A stretch of 64,000 bases of DNA from Candidatus Saccharibacteria bacterium UBA2951 (GTDB lineage Bacteria; Patescibacteriota; Saccharimonadia; Saccharimonadales; Saccharimonadaceae). This document shows positions 43,766-55,179 of the stretch, in pieces. The stretch lies in assembly GCA_002348615.1 (NCBI GenBank), contig DEBR01000004.1, positions 17,716 to 81,715 of the forward strand, in the 5' to 3' direction. Position 1 is the first letter of the stretch. Each line of letters opens with the position of its first letter. The notes under the pieces are model-generated. The model searched no databases and had not been told where the DNA came from. It saw only the letters and a program-made list of their open reading frames with translations. Made by a program: the position numbers and the translations under genes.

Positions 43766-44719
43766 ATGAAAAATATCTGGCATGACCTACCGAAACCGTT
43801 CTTTGTTTTGGCCCCCATGGAGGCCGTGACTGATGTCGTATTCCGACAGGTTGTCGCCAAAGCCGCTGCACCGGACCTTTATTTTTCGGAGTTCACGAAT
43901 GCCACCGGATGGGCGGCCGCAGGCGACAAGGCGATTGGCGGCCGACTCATTAAAACCGATTCCGAAGGTCCTATTATCGCGCAGCTGTGGGGCAGTAAAC
44001 CCGAAGCCATGGCGCTACTCGCCACACACTGCAAAACTCTTGGTTTCGACGGTATCGACATTAATATGGGCTGTCCCGACAGCTCAGCCGTAAAGAGCGG
44101 AGGTGGCGCCGGTATGATTAGGACTCCGGAACTTGCCGCCGAAATGATCGTCGCTGCCAAGAGCAGTGGGCTTCCGGTCAGTGTTAAGACACGGCTCGGC
44201 TATAGCCGGGTCGACGAGTGGCCAGCGTGGCTTGAACATTTACTGCGCCAGGATATCGTTAACCTTACGATCCATTTGCGTACCAAAAAAGAAATGAGCA
44301 AGGTACCGGCGCACCACGAACTTATCGCGGATATCAAAAAACTCCGCGATGATATAGCCCCAGATACACTGCTTACGGTGAACGGTGACATCGATACGCG
44401 GGAAGACGGGGAAAGAATAGTAATTGAGACCGGCGTTGACGGCGTAATGATCGGCCGGGGTGTATTCAAGAATCCATTCGTTTTTGAAACGACACCACAA
44501 ATTCATACGCGCGAAGAGCTTTTGAGTTTATTAAAGCTACAGCTCAACCTTCACGATGAGTGGAACACTGACGAGCATCCACGCAAGTTTGACCCGCTGA
44601 AACGATTCTTCAAAATTTATGTCCGTGATTTCGACGGCGCTGCTGAACTTCGTGACAAACTCATGCATGCAAAAAGCACGGACGAGGTCCGTGCGATAAT
44701 TGCAAGTTCCGCAAACTGA
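43766..44719 (+). CDS. tRNA-dihydrouridine synthase
   Basis: 317 aa. FMN-dependent Dus: FVLAPMEAVTDVVFRQV, DINMGCPDSSAVKSGGGAGM with catalytic Cys, VSVKTRLGYS and VMIGRGVFKNPF. Reduces uridines in tRNA D-loops. Subfamily (DusA/B/C) not assigned. Convergent with the atp operon, 0 nt from atpC. Confidence 0.94.
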   Translation: MKNIWHDLPKPFFVLAPMEAVTDVVFRQVVAKAAAPDLYFSEFTNATGWAAAGDKAIGGRLIKTDSEGPIIAQLWGSKPEAMALLATHCKTLGFDGIDINMGCPDSSAVKSGGGAGMIRTPELAAEMIVAAKSSGLPVSVKTRLGYSRVDEWPAWLEHLLRQDIVNLTIHLRTKKEMSKVPAHHELIADIKKLRDDIAPDTLLTVNGDIDTREDGERIVIETGVDGVMIGRGVFKNPFVFETTPQIHTREELLSLLKLQLNLHDEWNTDEHPRKFDPLKRFFKIYVRDFDGAAELRDKLMHAKSTDEVRAIIASSAN

Positions 44720-45142
44720 CTATCGGCGGTGTCGGCGGCGCAGGCCGGCGACGTTCAGACGTACCTGGTGTCGGTCAATCAGCTCTGTCGCTTTCTCAAG
44801 CTCAACCGCATCCTTGGCAGTCTCTTTGAGCTTCATAGCTTTTTCAAGCGCTGCGCGACTTTCGGCTTCGACGATATCGTCGCCATGATCGGCTTCGTCA
44901 ACCAGCACTCGAACGAGTTTTTGCGTCACTTCAATAACACCACCGGAAACTGCGTAGTATTCCAGTTGGCTTTCGGGATCACCCTTCTTAAACCGAACGA
45001 TGATTGCGCCTGGTACGGCAACCGAAACCAACGGCTCATGGCCTGGGAACACCGCGATAGGACCGGCCGCAGTCGGCAGCATCACTTCGTAGACGTCGGT
45101 GTCTACTTTTATGCCAGACAGTGTTACCAGTTCAAGCTTCAT
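44720..45142 (-). CDS. atpC: ATP synthase F1 subunit epsilon
   Basis: 140 aa. N-terminal beta sandwich (LELVTLSGIKVDTDVYEVML, GPIAVFPGHEPLVSVA) and a C-terminal two-helix region (ESRAALEKAMKLKETAKDAV). The C-terminal helices may inhibit hydrolysis. Last gene of the operon, ends on a basic RRRHRR tail. Confidence 0.94.
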   Translation of the reverse strand: MKLELVTLSGIKVDTDVYEVMLPTAAGPIAVFPGHEPLVSVAVPGAIIVRFKKGDPESQLEYYAVSGGVIEVTQKLVRVLVDEADHGDDIVEAESRAALEKAMKLKETAKDAVELEKATELIDRHQVRLNVAGLRRRHRR

Positions 45143-45152
45143 GCGCTATGTC

Positions 45153-47412
<2,260 letters not shown>

Positions 47413-47655
47413 TTAAAAGCTCCCCTCGAAATGCACGCCAGGTTCGATTTCATCGTCATGAACTGGGAGCGGCCCAGTAGCTTTGACTGCGGCGGCCATC
47501 GCTTCCAATTGCGGCAAGGTCGCATCCGGCAGGGCATGAGTAATACGAAGCCTTAGTGCGTGTCGCCGGTCCTGTTGCTCTAGCGCAACGGCAATATCTT
47601 CCCGGCCACCTGCAAGGTCCAGGTAATTACGAGGGTCGATGCGGCGCTCGGTCAC
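47413..47655 (-). CDS. Small unknown protein between atpA and atpG
   Basis: 80 aa (MTERRIDPRNYLDLAGGRED...). Stop touches the atpG start and its start overlaps the atpA stop, so it is translationally coupled within the operon. Acidic, helical (ALEQQDRRHALRLRITHALP, LPQLEAMAAAVKATG), no membrane segment. No ATP synthase subunit occupies this place in the standard order, so it may be a lineage-specific accessory or assembly factor. Confidence 0.75.
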   Translation of the reverse strand: MTERRIDPRNYLDLAGGREDIAVALEQQDRRHALRLRITHALPDATLPQLEAMAAAVKATGPLPVHDDEIEPGVHFEGSF

Positions 47656-49190
47656 TACGACTCAAATCCTTTCGCGGCTGCTTTGGCAGCTTTGGCGATA
47701 ATCTTGGCGCTCGCCGAGTCTTTCTCGACTTTTTCGGCACCCTTGTTCAGTTCGCGCATTTCAGCTTTGTGGTCAGTCCATAGCTTGGTCAGTAGAGCAG
47801 CCTGGGCATCTTTGATCTTGTCGGCTGGCACGCCGTCGAACAGCCCTTCCGACACTGCGAACACACTGGCAACCTGCTCCCAAATACTCATCGGCTGGTA
47901 CTGTGGTTGCTTTAGAAGTTCGGTCAATCGCTGACCGCGTTCAATCTGGGCTTTAGTGTCGGCATCCAGATCGCTTCCGAACTGGGCGAAGCTGGCGAGT
48001 TCGCGGAACTGTGAAAGACCGAGTTTCAGGTGGCCAGACACGCTCTTAACGGCCTTGGTCTGGGCATCACCACCAACACGACTCACCGAAAGACCTGCTG
48101 AAATCGCTGGGCGAATACCCTGGTAGAACAGGTCGGTTTCCATGAATATCTGCCCGTCTGTAATCGAAATGACGTTAGTAGGAATGTACGCCGAGATGTC
48201 ACCAGCCTGGGTTTCGATGATAGGCAGGGCAGTCAATGAACCAGCACCAAGTTCGTCAGAAAGCTTAGCCGAACGTTCAAGGAGGCGTGAGTGCAGATAA
48301 AAGACGTCACCAGGGAAGGCTTCGCGTCCTGGTGGGCGCCGAAGGAGCAGCGACATCTGGCGGTAAGCGACGGCATGCTTGGTAAGGTCGTCGTAAATCA
48401 TGAGTGCATGACCGCCCTTGTCGCGGAAGTATTCGCCCATGGCGGTACCGGCATATGGCGCTAGGTAAAGTAGGGAAGCCGGGTCACTAGGGCCGGTCGC
48501 GACGACGATGGTCTGTTCCATAACGCCTTCTTGCTTCAAGCGTTCGACCAATCCGGCAATCTTAGACAGCTTCTGGCCGACGGCGACGTAAATGTTAATG
48601 ACACCGGTTTTTTCGCGGGCCTGGTTAATCATGGTGTCAACAGCAATAGCAGTCTTACCGGTCTGGCGGTCACCGATGATAAGCTCACGCTGGCCGCGGC
48701 CGATAGGGAACATGGCGTCAATGGCGACGATACCGGTCATCATAGGTTCGTGAACGTGCTTACGGCCCATTACGCCGATGGCTTCGCGTTCGATCGGACC
48801 ACGGTTCTTGGCTTTGATAGCTGGTCCGCCGTCGAGCGGACGACCGAGCGGATCGACCACGCGGCCAAGAAGCTCTTCACCAACCGGTACTTCCAAGATC
48901 GTACCCTTCAGGCGCACCGTGTCGCCGGCAGCGACTTTGCTGTCGTCACCGAGAATCACGGCACCGATTTCGTCTTCCATAAGGTTCAACGCGAATGCCT
49001 CGACCACACCGGCTTTAGTGTCGATCTCAAGCACTTCGCTGTAGCCGGCTTGCTTCAAACCATGCACCCATGCCACGCCGTCACCGACGCGAATGACGAC
49101 ACCGGCGTCCGTCAGGCCTTCCTTCTTTTCAAGACCGGCGATCGCGGCCTGAAGGTCCTTTGATAATTCTGCGACTTGTAATTCTGCCAT
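47655..49190 (-). CDS. atpA: ATP synthase F1 subunit alpha
   Basis: 511 aa. [20 protein letters not shown] followed by [14 protein letters not shown] (P-loop), [20 protein letters not shown], and the [15 protein letters not shown] segment with the catalytic-interface Arg region nearby. Regulatory nucleotide-binding subunit. Confidence 0.98.
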   Translation of the reverse strand: MAELQVAELSKDLQAAIAGLEKKEGLTDAGVVIRVGDGVAWVHGLKQAGYSEVLEIDTKAGVVEAFALNLMEDEIGAVILGDDSKVAAGDTVRLKGTILEVPVGEELLGRVVDPLGRPLDGGPAIKAKNRGPIEREAIGVMGRKHVHEPMMTGIVAIDAMFPIGRGQRELIIGDRQTGKTAIAVDTMINQAREKTGVINIYVAVGQKLSKIAGLVERLKQEGVMEQTIVVATGPSDPASLLYLAPYAGTAMGEYFRDKGGHALMIYDDLTKHAVAYRQMSLLLRRPPGREAFPGDVFYLHSRLLERSAKLSDELGAGSLTALPIIETQAGDISAYIPTNVISITDGQIFMETDLFYQGIRPAISAGLSVSRVGGDAQTKAVKSVSGHLKLGLSQFRELASFAQFGSDLDADTKAQIERGQRLTELLKQPQYQPMSIWEQVASVFAVSEGLFDGVPADKIKDAQAALLTKLWTDHKAEMRELNKGAEKVEKDSASAKIIAKAAKAAAKGFES

Positions 49191-49205
49191 GTTCGTTAAC
49201 TCCTA

Positions 49206-49589
49206 CTACACCATCAATTTGTCTAATTTGTTCGCTACGGTCACGTCGAGTTGCCTGTCGGCTAGCTCTAGCCGCACGCCCCCAATGACCGATTCATCCA
49301 CCCGTTCGCGTAACACCACGGACTGAACGTTTTCGTAGTGATGCTTGACGAACGAGTCGATCGTTTTTTTCGCCTCTGCCGTGAGTGGACGGGCCGATAC
49401 GACCGTTCCGACCACGACGCCACGACTGATAAGCGCCGTTTCGATGTCGCGCACCAGCAGATCGGCCTCGTTCTTGCGACCGGTGTCAATCAGATACGCC
49501 GCGAGTTCGTTCAGTACGGTCGACTTCGATTCTCCGGCCGCGATACGACGGGCCGCCTGATCGGCAAGTTTACGACGTGACAGGGCCAT
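49206..49589 (-). CDS. atpH: ATP synthase F1 subunit delta
   Basis: About 127 aa, shorter than the usual 175-180, missing most of the N-terminal bundle. C-terminal half has VVSARPLTAEAKKTIDSFVK and VDESVIGGVRLELADRQLDV, the conserved delta C-terminus. Start set at the ATG directly after the atpF stop. Links F1 to the b stator. Confidence 0.88.
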   Translation of the reverse strand: MALSRRKLADQAARRIAAGESKSTVLNELAAYLIDTGRKNEADLLVRDIETALISRGVVVGTVVSARPLTAEAKKTIDSFVKHHYENVQSVVLRERVDESVIGGVRLELADRQLDVTVANKLDKLMV

Positions 49590-49590
49590 G

Positions 49591-50142
49591 TTAGCGTTTC
49601 GCTCCTTCGACCGATTTCTTGACGAGTTCGGTGTCAAGCTTGTCGTCGGCGATTCCGGCCACGGCCAAACCAGCAGCCTTCTTGACTAAGCTGATCGTGT
49701 CTTTTTCAAGGGTTTTCCGAGCGGCTAGCACGTCTTTTTGAATGTCTTCCTGGGCTTCGGCAACGATACGTTCGGAACGAGTCTTGGCCTGCGATTCCGC
49801 CTTTTCGATCATCTGTGTCGCTTCGTTCTTTGCCGTGTTCACGATGTCAGCGGCTTCAGTGCGGGCTTTCTTCAGTGTCGCCTGAATCGTCGCTTCGGCT
49901 TCTTCGGCCTTCTTTTCGGCGTTTTCGGCGGCCTTACCGGCCTCGTCGAGCTTCGCCTGACGGTCATCAATCGCTTTCACGAACACAGGGAAGACGAACT
50001 TGCCAAGAAGTAACACGAGCACGACGAAAGCGATCATCTGGAAGATGAGCATCTGCCAATCAATACCAAGCGCAGCGAACAGGTTGTCCGACCCCGCTTC
50101 GGCACTTGCCAGGTAATAGAGTTGTCCTGTCATGTTAATCAT
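49591..50142 (-). CDS. atpF: ATP synthase F0 subunit b
   Basis: 183 aa. One N-terminal membrane helix (WQMLIFQMIAFVVLVLLLG) and a long Ala/Glu/Lys coiled coil (AKLDEAGKAAENAEKKAEEA onward). Peripheral stator. AAGGTCTG upstream of the ATG. Confidence 0.95.
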   Translation of the reverse strand: MINMTGQLYYLASAEAGSDNLFAALGIDWQMLIFQMIAFVVLVLLLGKFVFPVFVKAIDDRQAKLDEAGKAAENAEKKAEEAEATIQATLKKARTEAADIVNTAKNEATQMIEKAESQAKTRSERIVAEAQEDIQKDVLAARKTLEKDTISLVKKAAGLAVAGIADDKLDTELVKKSVEGAKR

Positions 50143-50156
50143 CAGACCTTATGTTC

Positions 50157-50369
50157 CTAAATGAACTTCGCGATGATAGCTACGACGATACCGATGATAG
50201 CCAGAGAGTCGGCGAAGACGATGGCGGTAATCATCAGCGTACGGATGTTCGCCAATTGTTCAGGGTTACGACCGAAAGCACCGAGTGCACCGGCACCGAT
50301 GAATCCGATACCCATTGCCGCGCCGAGGGCTGGCAGTCCGTACGTAAGACCGAAAGCTAGTTGTTCCAT
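50157..50369 (-). CDS. atpE: ATP synthase F0 subunit c
   Basis: 70 aa, two helices. Gly-rich helix 1 (GLPALGAAMGIGFIGAGALG), polar loop RNPEQ, and helix 2 with the ion-binding carboxylate as Asp (TAIVFADSLAIIGIVVAIIA). No sodium-type Gln/Glu signature is obvious, so proton coupling is likely. Confidence 0.96.
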   Translation of the reverse strand: MEQLAFGLTYGLPALGAAMGIGFIGAGALGAFGRNPEQLANIRTLMITAIVFADSLAIIGIVVAIIAKFI

Positions 50370-50402
50370 TAATTTTCTCCTTGGTTATTACCTTAAATTA
50401 TA

Positions 50403-51221
50403 TCATTCGTGCTGCGGAGCCAGTTTAGCATCAGCAGGGGAATGGTCGTGTGTTGAATCTGCGTGGTCACCGTGCGACTCGACCGCAAGGCTGGTGAAGA
50501 TGACCGTCAGGATAAAGAAGACGTAAGCCTGGATAAAGCCGATGAAGAGCTCGAACGCCATGAACACCGGCAGCATCGCGACAGAAAGGTAGCTGGTAAG
50601 AACGGCGATGATAAGTAGCAGGATTTCGCCGGCGAAACAGTTGCCAAACAGACGTAGGCTCAAGGCGGAGTAACGAGACGCTTCACCGATGAACTCCAGG
50701 ATGCCTTCAAACGAGCCGATCGGATCCTTCAAGGGGTTACGAAGGTAGCGCTTGGCGTTACCGACCGGACCATGCGCCTTCCAGGCGAAGTACTGCACCA
50801 CGACGAGCACGATGATCGCCATGGCGAAGGTGAAGTTAAGGTCCGCGGCGATACTGCGGAGCAATGGCGCTTCGCCAACCTTGATCGAGTCCAGCCCCGG
50901 CAGAATGCTCATCCAGTACGAAAGCAGGACGTAAAAGAATATCGTCAGTGCTAACGGCGCGACTTTACGGGCGAGTTTCTTGTCGGGAATGACGCTCTCT
51001 ATCTGCGACAGCATTCCTTCGAAGGCCCATTGGACTAACCCGACGAAGCGGTTGTACCGCCCACGGCGCAGCATCCAGGTCACATACCCGAAAACCGCTA
51101 AGAGGAGTATCAGACTTATCGCACCGGTGAACAGCGCATTCGTAACAGGGAAGTTACCGACCTTGAATACTTCCTGGGCGGCCAGGTGGATTTCAATCGC
51201 GCTGAAGTTAGTCAGGATCAT
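50403..51221 (-). CDS. atpB: ATP synthase F0 subunit a
   Basis: 272 aa, five or six helices. Essential Arg in the SLRLFGNCFAGEILLLIIAV helix, and ELFIGFIQAYVFFILTVIF near the C-terminus. Forms the proton half-channels against the c ring. The start overlaps the AtpI-like stop by 4 nt. Confidence 0.97.
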   Translation of the reverse strand: MILTNFSAIEIHLAAQEVFKVGNFPVTNALFTGAISLILLLAVFGYVTWMLRRGRYNRFVGLVQWAFEGMLSQIESVIPDKKLARKVAPLALTIFFYVLLSYWMSILPGLDSIKVGEAPLLRSIAADLNFTFAMAIIVLVVVQYFAWKAHGPVGNAKRYLRNPLKDPIGSFEGILEFIGEASRYSALSLRLFGNCFAGEILLLIIAVLTSYLSVAMLPVFMAFELFIGFIQAYVFFILTVIFTSLAVESHGDHADSTHDHSPADAKLAPQHE

Positions 51222-51475
51222 TTGGTTCGTTTCACTTCCTCAAGTTGTCGTTTTATGAGAAGACTTGTCACGCCAGTACCGACGATAATGCCGAGCACGG
51301 TCATCCATGGTATCGTTCCCCATGACTCGTCAGCCCAGAAGCCCAGTAGGATGAAAGTAACGGTGGGTACGAACATCCTCCATGTCGTATCAGCGATGGT
51401 GCCGAGCAACAAAACGACCGTCGATGTCTTCGGCGGCCTGGGAGTGCCGCCGGGTGTTTCGTCAGGCGCTCTCAT
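51218..51475 (-). CDS. AtpI/AtpZ-like ATP synthase accessory protein
   Basis: About 85 aa. Two membrane helices (STVVLLLGTIADTTWRMFVP, WMTVLGIIVGTGVTSLLI) separated by a short loop, followed by a basic tail, at the head of the atp operon as in AtpI/AtpZ proteins. Start set at the Met following the minus-strand TACTAT -10; longer versions run through it. Confidence 0.78.
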   Translation of the reverse strand: MRAPDETPGGTPRPPKTSTVVLLLGTIADTTWRMFVPTVTFILLGFWADESWGTIPWMTVLGIIVGTGVTSLLIKRQLEEVKRTK

Positions 51476-51485
51476 GTACACTACA

Positions 51486-51492
51486 TATAGTA
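51486..51492. promoter_or_regulatory. Bidirectional overlapping -10 elements
   Basis: TATAGTA reads TATAGT on the plus strand and TACTAT on the minus strand, one base out of register, between the atp operon and the zinc-ribbon-like gene. Confidence 0.5.
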
Positions 51493-51514
51493 GCAGATAA
51501 CGCCGGAGAGTACT

Positions 51515-51709
51515 ATGCCTAGAATTAACCGTTCCGCCCCGCACAAGCCCTTCCGGCCTCATGTTCCCTGTGAGCGTAAACGCCGGTTCAAAACCGAAAC
51601 AGAAGCACAGGACGCAATTGAACATGCATCACTTATGGACATACGGCTGGAATTGAAGACCTATCAGTGCCCATACTGCAATGGCTGGCACCTGAGTTCA
51701 GTCAAGTGA
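51515..51709 (+). CDS. Small protein with single CxxC knuckle
   Basis: 64 aa. Basic N-terminus (RSAPHKPFRPHVPCERKRRF), then KTYQCPYCNGWHLSS, a CPYC knuckle with Trp-His, plus a Cys at position 19. Looks like a half zinc ribbon as found in phage-like or HNH-linked small proteins; function unknown. GGAGAG precedes the ATG. Confidence 0.65.
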   Translation: MPRINRSAPHKPFRPHVPCERKRRFKTETEAQDAIEHASLMDIRLELKTYQCPYCNGWHLSSVK

Positions 51710-51720
51710 ATCTTTATTAG

Positions 51721-53349
51721 CTAATATTGCAGCGTAAGCCAGGTATTGAACGTGGTCACGGGGTTGATAGAGCCAGTCGTACCGCCGTTTCCGAATGCTC
51801 CAGATGAGTTTCCGCCCCAGCAGTACTTTTTGCCCTCGGTATCAAGAGCACAAGTATGATCATAGCCGGCAGAGATAGAAGTTATTGTTTTTCCAGCTAA
51901 GACCCCGCTGGTGTTAATCGCAAGTGGGCTGGTCGAGTTAATCACGTAGGTACCTGACAATTCACCGTCACGCCCCCAGCAGTAAACCGTTCCGGTAGTT
52001 GTAAGTCCACACGCCCAGAAGTTACCAGTAGTGATTTGTGTAAAGGTTATCCCGTTCAATCCTGTAACGGCTACAGGCACATAAGAGGCAGTCGTATTAC
52101 CAGTCCCCAGCTGACCATAAGTATTGCCGCCCCAACAGTACGCTTTGCCATCGGTAGCAAGTGCGCACGCGAAACCATTGCCTATACTGACGCTTGTCAC
52201 GACTTTTCCATTAAGCGCGCCAGTCGAAGTAACCGCCACTGGAACTGCAGAGCTTCCACTCGACCCGTTACCAAGAACACCGTTACCCCAACAATACACT
52301 TTGCCTGTCGAATCGACGGCACAAGCGCTACTGACTCCGGCACTGACGGAAGAAATAGTCTTACCGAGAAGGACGCCCGCAGAATACACAGCTACCGGCG
52401 CAGGTCTTGGAGTTGTCGTGTTGTCTCCCACGCTTCCGTATAAGTTCTCACCCCAGCAGTATGCTTTGTTGTCTGATGCAACGACACATTGGACATGGTT
52501 TGAGCCGACTGCGATGTCCTTAATCGTAAGACCGTTTAATACCCCTGTTCTATATACGGCAACAGGTGACGTACGTGTCGTGGTCGTATTATCACCCAAT
52601 CCGTCCTGTCCATTATGCCCCCAGCAATACGCGTTATCGTCAGACGCAATGACGCAACTCACCGACATCCCAGAGCTTAATTTCTTTATGTACATACCCT
52701 TAAGGACTCCGTCCGAGGCTACATCAACCGGAACAAGGGAATTATCCGACGTTTTGTTTCCTAGTTTATAAAGCCCTCCATTTGATCCCCAACATTTCAC
52801 TCTGTTGTTGTATGTTGGATTCGTGCTAAGGGTTAGACCACAGGTGAAGTTCGTCCCAGCTGAAACTGCGCTCCAATACAGAGGCGTGGCTTTGGCATAT
52901 CCACTGTACGGAAACGATTGACTAAGTGTCGATGAACTGGAGCGAAATTGCTGAACCTCACTTGTTACGGGTATCGTGTACGATCCATCACTATTAGACG
53001 TTGCCGCGTTAACCGTGAATGTCGTTTTTAGGTTCGCGGTACTAAGTACGTAACAGGTGGGTCCCGTAGTACACTGGGCACCGCCGCTACATGTGGAGTC
53101 AGGACGTAGAGGAGAAGCATTAGACCAGCTCGGGCTCCCGTATGCATTAAGACATGCTTGCGCGCGAGCATAGCCTGCGGCAAATGCTTCGTTGTTTAAA
53201 CGGTTGAAATATTGTTGCTTAAGCGTCGTATTAGTTGAGCTAGTTGATACTAATCCGGAAAGCAGCACCAAAAGCATGACGACCGACGAAATCATAACGG
53301 TCGGTAATGCGAACCCCTTAGACGAACCCCAACAAAGCGTATTTTTCAT
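51721..53349 (-). CDS. Type IV pilin-like protein with seven RCC1 repeats
   Basis: 542 aa. Begins with a prepilin-type leader: short basic start, cleavage-type GFALPTV, then the hydrophobic helix MISSVVMLLVLLSGLV. A disulfide-containing pilin-like region follows (about 60-150). Residues about 175-540 hold seven RCC1/BNR-type repeats, each with a [YK]CWG motif. Position +5 is not Glu, as in PilX-like minor pilins. A tip-located adhesin is a reasonable inference. Minus-strand TATTAT lies 13 nt before the ATG. Confidence 0.88.
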   Translation of the reverse strand: MKNTLCWGSSKGFALPTVMISSVVMLLVLLSGLVSTSSTNTTLKQQYFNRLNNEAFAAGYARAQACLNAYGSPSWSNASPLRPDSTCSGGAQCTTGPTCYVLSTANLKTTFTVNAATSNSDGSYTIPVTSEVQQFRSSSSTLSQSFPYSGYAKATPLYWSAVSAGTNFTCGLTLSTNPTYNNRVKCWGSNGGLYKLGNKTSDNSLVPVDVASDGVLKGMYIKKLSSGMSVSCVIASDDNAYCWGHNGQDGLGDNTTTTRTSPVAVYRTGVLNGLTIKDIAVGSNHVQCVVASDNKAYCWGENLYGSVGDNTTTPRPAPVAVYSAGVLLGKTISSVSAGVSSACAVDSTGKVYCWGNGVLGNGSSGSSAVPVAVTSTGALNGKVVTSVSIGNGFACALATDGKAYCWGGNTYGQLGTGNTTASYVPVAVTGLNGITFTQITTGNFWACGLTTTGTVYCWGRDGELSGTYVINSTSPLAINTSGVLAGKTITSISAGYDHTCALDTEGKKYCWGGNSSGAFGNGGTTGSINPVTTFNTWLTLQY

Positions 53350-53463
53350 AACGGTTACGTCAATAATACCACTGCATGCAAAGGTTATGGTAGTATCTAC
53401 TTAACCGCAAGCGAATTTAGTGTATAATGTATAGTAACTAATAGTCACAATAAAGGAATCACG

Positions 53464-53748
53464 ATGAGCGACGGAGCAACCGACCAACCAACCGTAACAG
53501 TTTACAGCACCACCTGGTGCGCCTTCTGCGCGACCGAAAAACAATGGCTCGACAAGCTCGGCGTAAAATACGTTTCAAAGAACATCGAGGAAGACGAGGC
53601 AGCCAACGCAGAACTGCTCGACAAACTTGGTGGTAACTTTACGGGCGTTCCCGTAACCGACATTGCCGGCGAAATGATTCTTGGATTTAACCGTCCGGCA
53701 CTCCAGGCCGCGCTCGACAAGAACAATCTCGTTCCTGCCACGGCGTAA
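53464..53748 (+). CDS. Glutaredoxin-like protein
   Basis: 94 aa. VTVYSTTWCAFCATEKQWLD carries a CAFC redox centre; GVPVTDIAGEMILGFNRPAL has the cis-Pro loop. Mycoredoxin or NrdH-like thioredoxin fold. TATAAT (53423-53428) and an AAAGGAATC leader. It sits 46 nt before the PafA-like gene. Confidence 0.93.
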   Translation: MSDGATDQPTVTVYSTTWCAFCATEKQWLDKLGVKYVSKNIEEDEAANAELLDKLGGNFTGVPVTDIAGEMILGFNRPALQAALDKNNLVPATA

Positions 53749-53794
53749 ATTACTCATGCTTGTCGTCACGCTGTTTGGCAAGTACGATTTATGA

Positions 53795-55174
53795 ATGGCT
53801 AACCGGTTACAACCGTTTAAGGATAGTACTCCCCGACGAACTATGGGGAGCGAAACTGAATATACGACACGGCTAAGCGCCGCATTGGACTCACGTGTCG
53901 ACACTAGGCTCGTAGCATATTATGCCGACCCCAATAATCTATGGCTTAATAATGGCGCGCGCTTATATAAAGACTTCGGTGGTGTAGTAGAGTACGCTAC
54001 GCCAGAAGCGACTTCAGGCCTTGAAGTCCTCCTTCAAGAACGTACCGGCGAAGCAATCGTTGGCCAAGTCGCCGACCATCTTGTTCATCTTGATGGTTCG
54101 GATGTGCCGGTTCAGGAACACGTCTATAAACGCACTGGATACTCGGACGTATATCCTACACTTGCCGAATCCAAAGACCCTTTAGGATTGGACGAGGAAA
54201 ACGACATACGAATCATGAAGGGTAACGTTTCAACCGGTCATCATGAAACATACCAGACAGGAATTGCAATAGGCGAAATGGAACAAGGTTCGCCAGCTGC
54301 GCGATTCCTGAACACGTACTTAGCGACGCGAATCGTTTGGACAGGCACTGGATTAGTCGGGCCGGAACGTTTTCATGTTTCTCAAAAAGCCGAAGCGATT
54401 AATTTTCGCGGCGACAGCTTGACGGACCACGGCGGTAAAGTTCCATACCGCATGAAAGGCGATGGCTTAATAGAAATACGTACCGGTGAAGGTAATATGT
54501 CCGATTGGGCAATCGCTACTAAGTTCGATATGACGTCGTTAGTGTTCCGCCTGATTGAACATGGAGACATTCCTCATAAGCTAACCGTTATGGAAGGGTA
54601 TGAAACTTCTGCAATGCGCATGACAAGCCGCAACCCGCTTTCTACGCTTCCGAGTGAGTATGAGGCTATGAATGCTATTGAGCTGCAGGCAAGGATTGCT
54701 GAGTACGCCTTGTGGTTTGCCGATAAACACTCAGCCGTCCCTCCGCACGAAATCAAAGCTGCTCGCGCAGTTAAAAGCGTTTGCGAGCAGTTAGTCCTAT
54801 ATTTCCACGACCACGGTGATATCACGACAGTGAGCGACCGAATTGACTGGGCGGCAAAACTTAACAAGATCCAATCACGTGGTTTTACCCTTGGTGAAGT
54901 TACCTGTCGTAATCTGGTTGCCGTTTATCATGACCTTGCATGGGAAGATGTTTCTCAAGATTCATCAAGCCGACGATGGTATAGAGTCCGCCATAATAAT
55001 TTAGTTACGCCAACCGATATCAATCGAGGAAAGTTTGCCGCACCAATCGGTCGAGCGGCGACGCGTATGCGTATCATTGACCATTACGACAAGGAAGTAA
55101 AGGCTGTCGATTGGGATATCATCACTCTAAGTAATGATCGGTACGTCGTCGTAGACGACCCATACTTCGCATAG
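53795..55174 (+). CDS. PafA/Dop-superfamily protein (Pup-ligase-like)
   Basis: 459 aa. GSETEYTT with Glu20/Glu22 matches the ATP/metal-binding GxETEY of PafA; NNGARLYKDFGGVVEYATPE with Asp60 matches the catalytic Asp loop; TGHHETYQTG equals the GCHENY motif; FHVSQKAEAI, NMSDWAI and IDWAAKLNKI follow, and KAVDWDIITLSNDR plus DDPYF equals the PafA C-terminus. The roughly 40-aa Dop-loop insertion is absent, so it is closer to PafA than Dop. No pup or proteasome gene is nearby. TACGAT ends 6 nt before the ATG. Confidence 0.85.
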   Translation: MANRLQPFKDSTPRRTMGSETEYTTRLSAALDSRVDTRLVAYYADPNNLWLNNGARLYKDFGGVVEYATPEATSGLEVLLQERTGEAIVGQVADHLVHLDGSDVPVQEHVYKRTGYSDVYPTLAESKDPLGLDEENDIRIMKGNVSTGHHETYQTGIAIGEMEQGSPAARFLNTYLATRIVWTGTGLVGPERFHVSQKAEAINFRGDSLTDHGGKVPYRMKGDGLIEIRTGEGNMSDWAIATKFDMTSLVFRLIEHGDIPHKLTVMEGYETSAMRMTSRNPLSTLPSEYEAMNAIELQARIAEYALWFADKHSAVPPHEIKAARAVKSVCEQLVLYFHDHGDITTVSDRIDWAAKLNKIQSRGFTLGEVTCRNLVAVYHDLAWEDVSQDSSSRRWYRVRHNNLVTPTDINRGKFAAPIGRAATRMRIIDHYDKEVKAVDWDIITLSNDRYVVVDDPYFA

Positions 55175-55179
55175 TTGTA

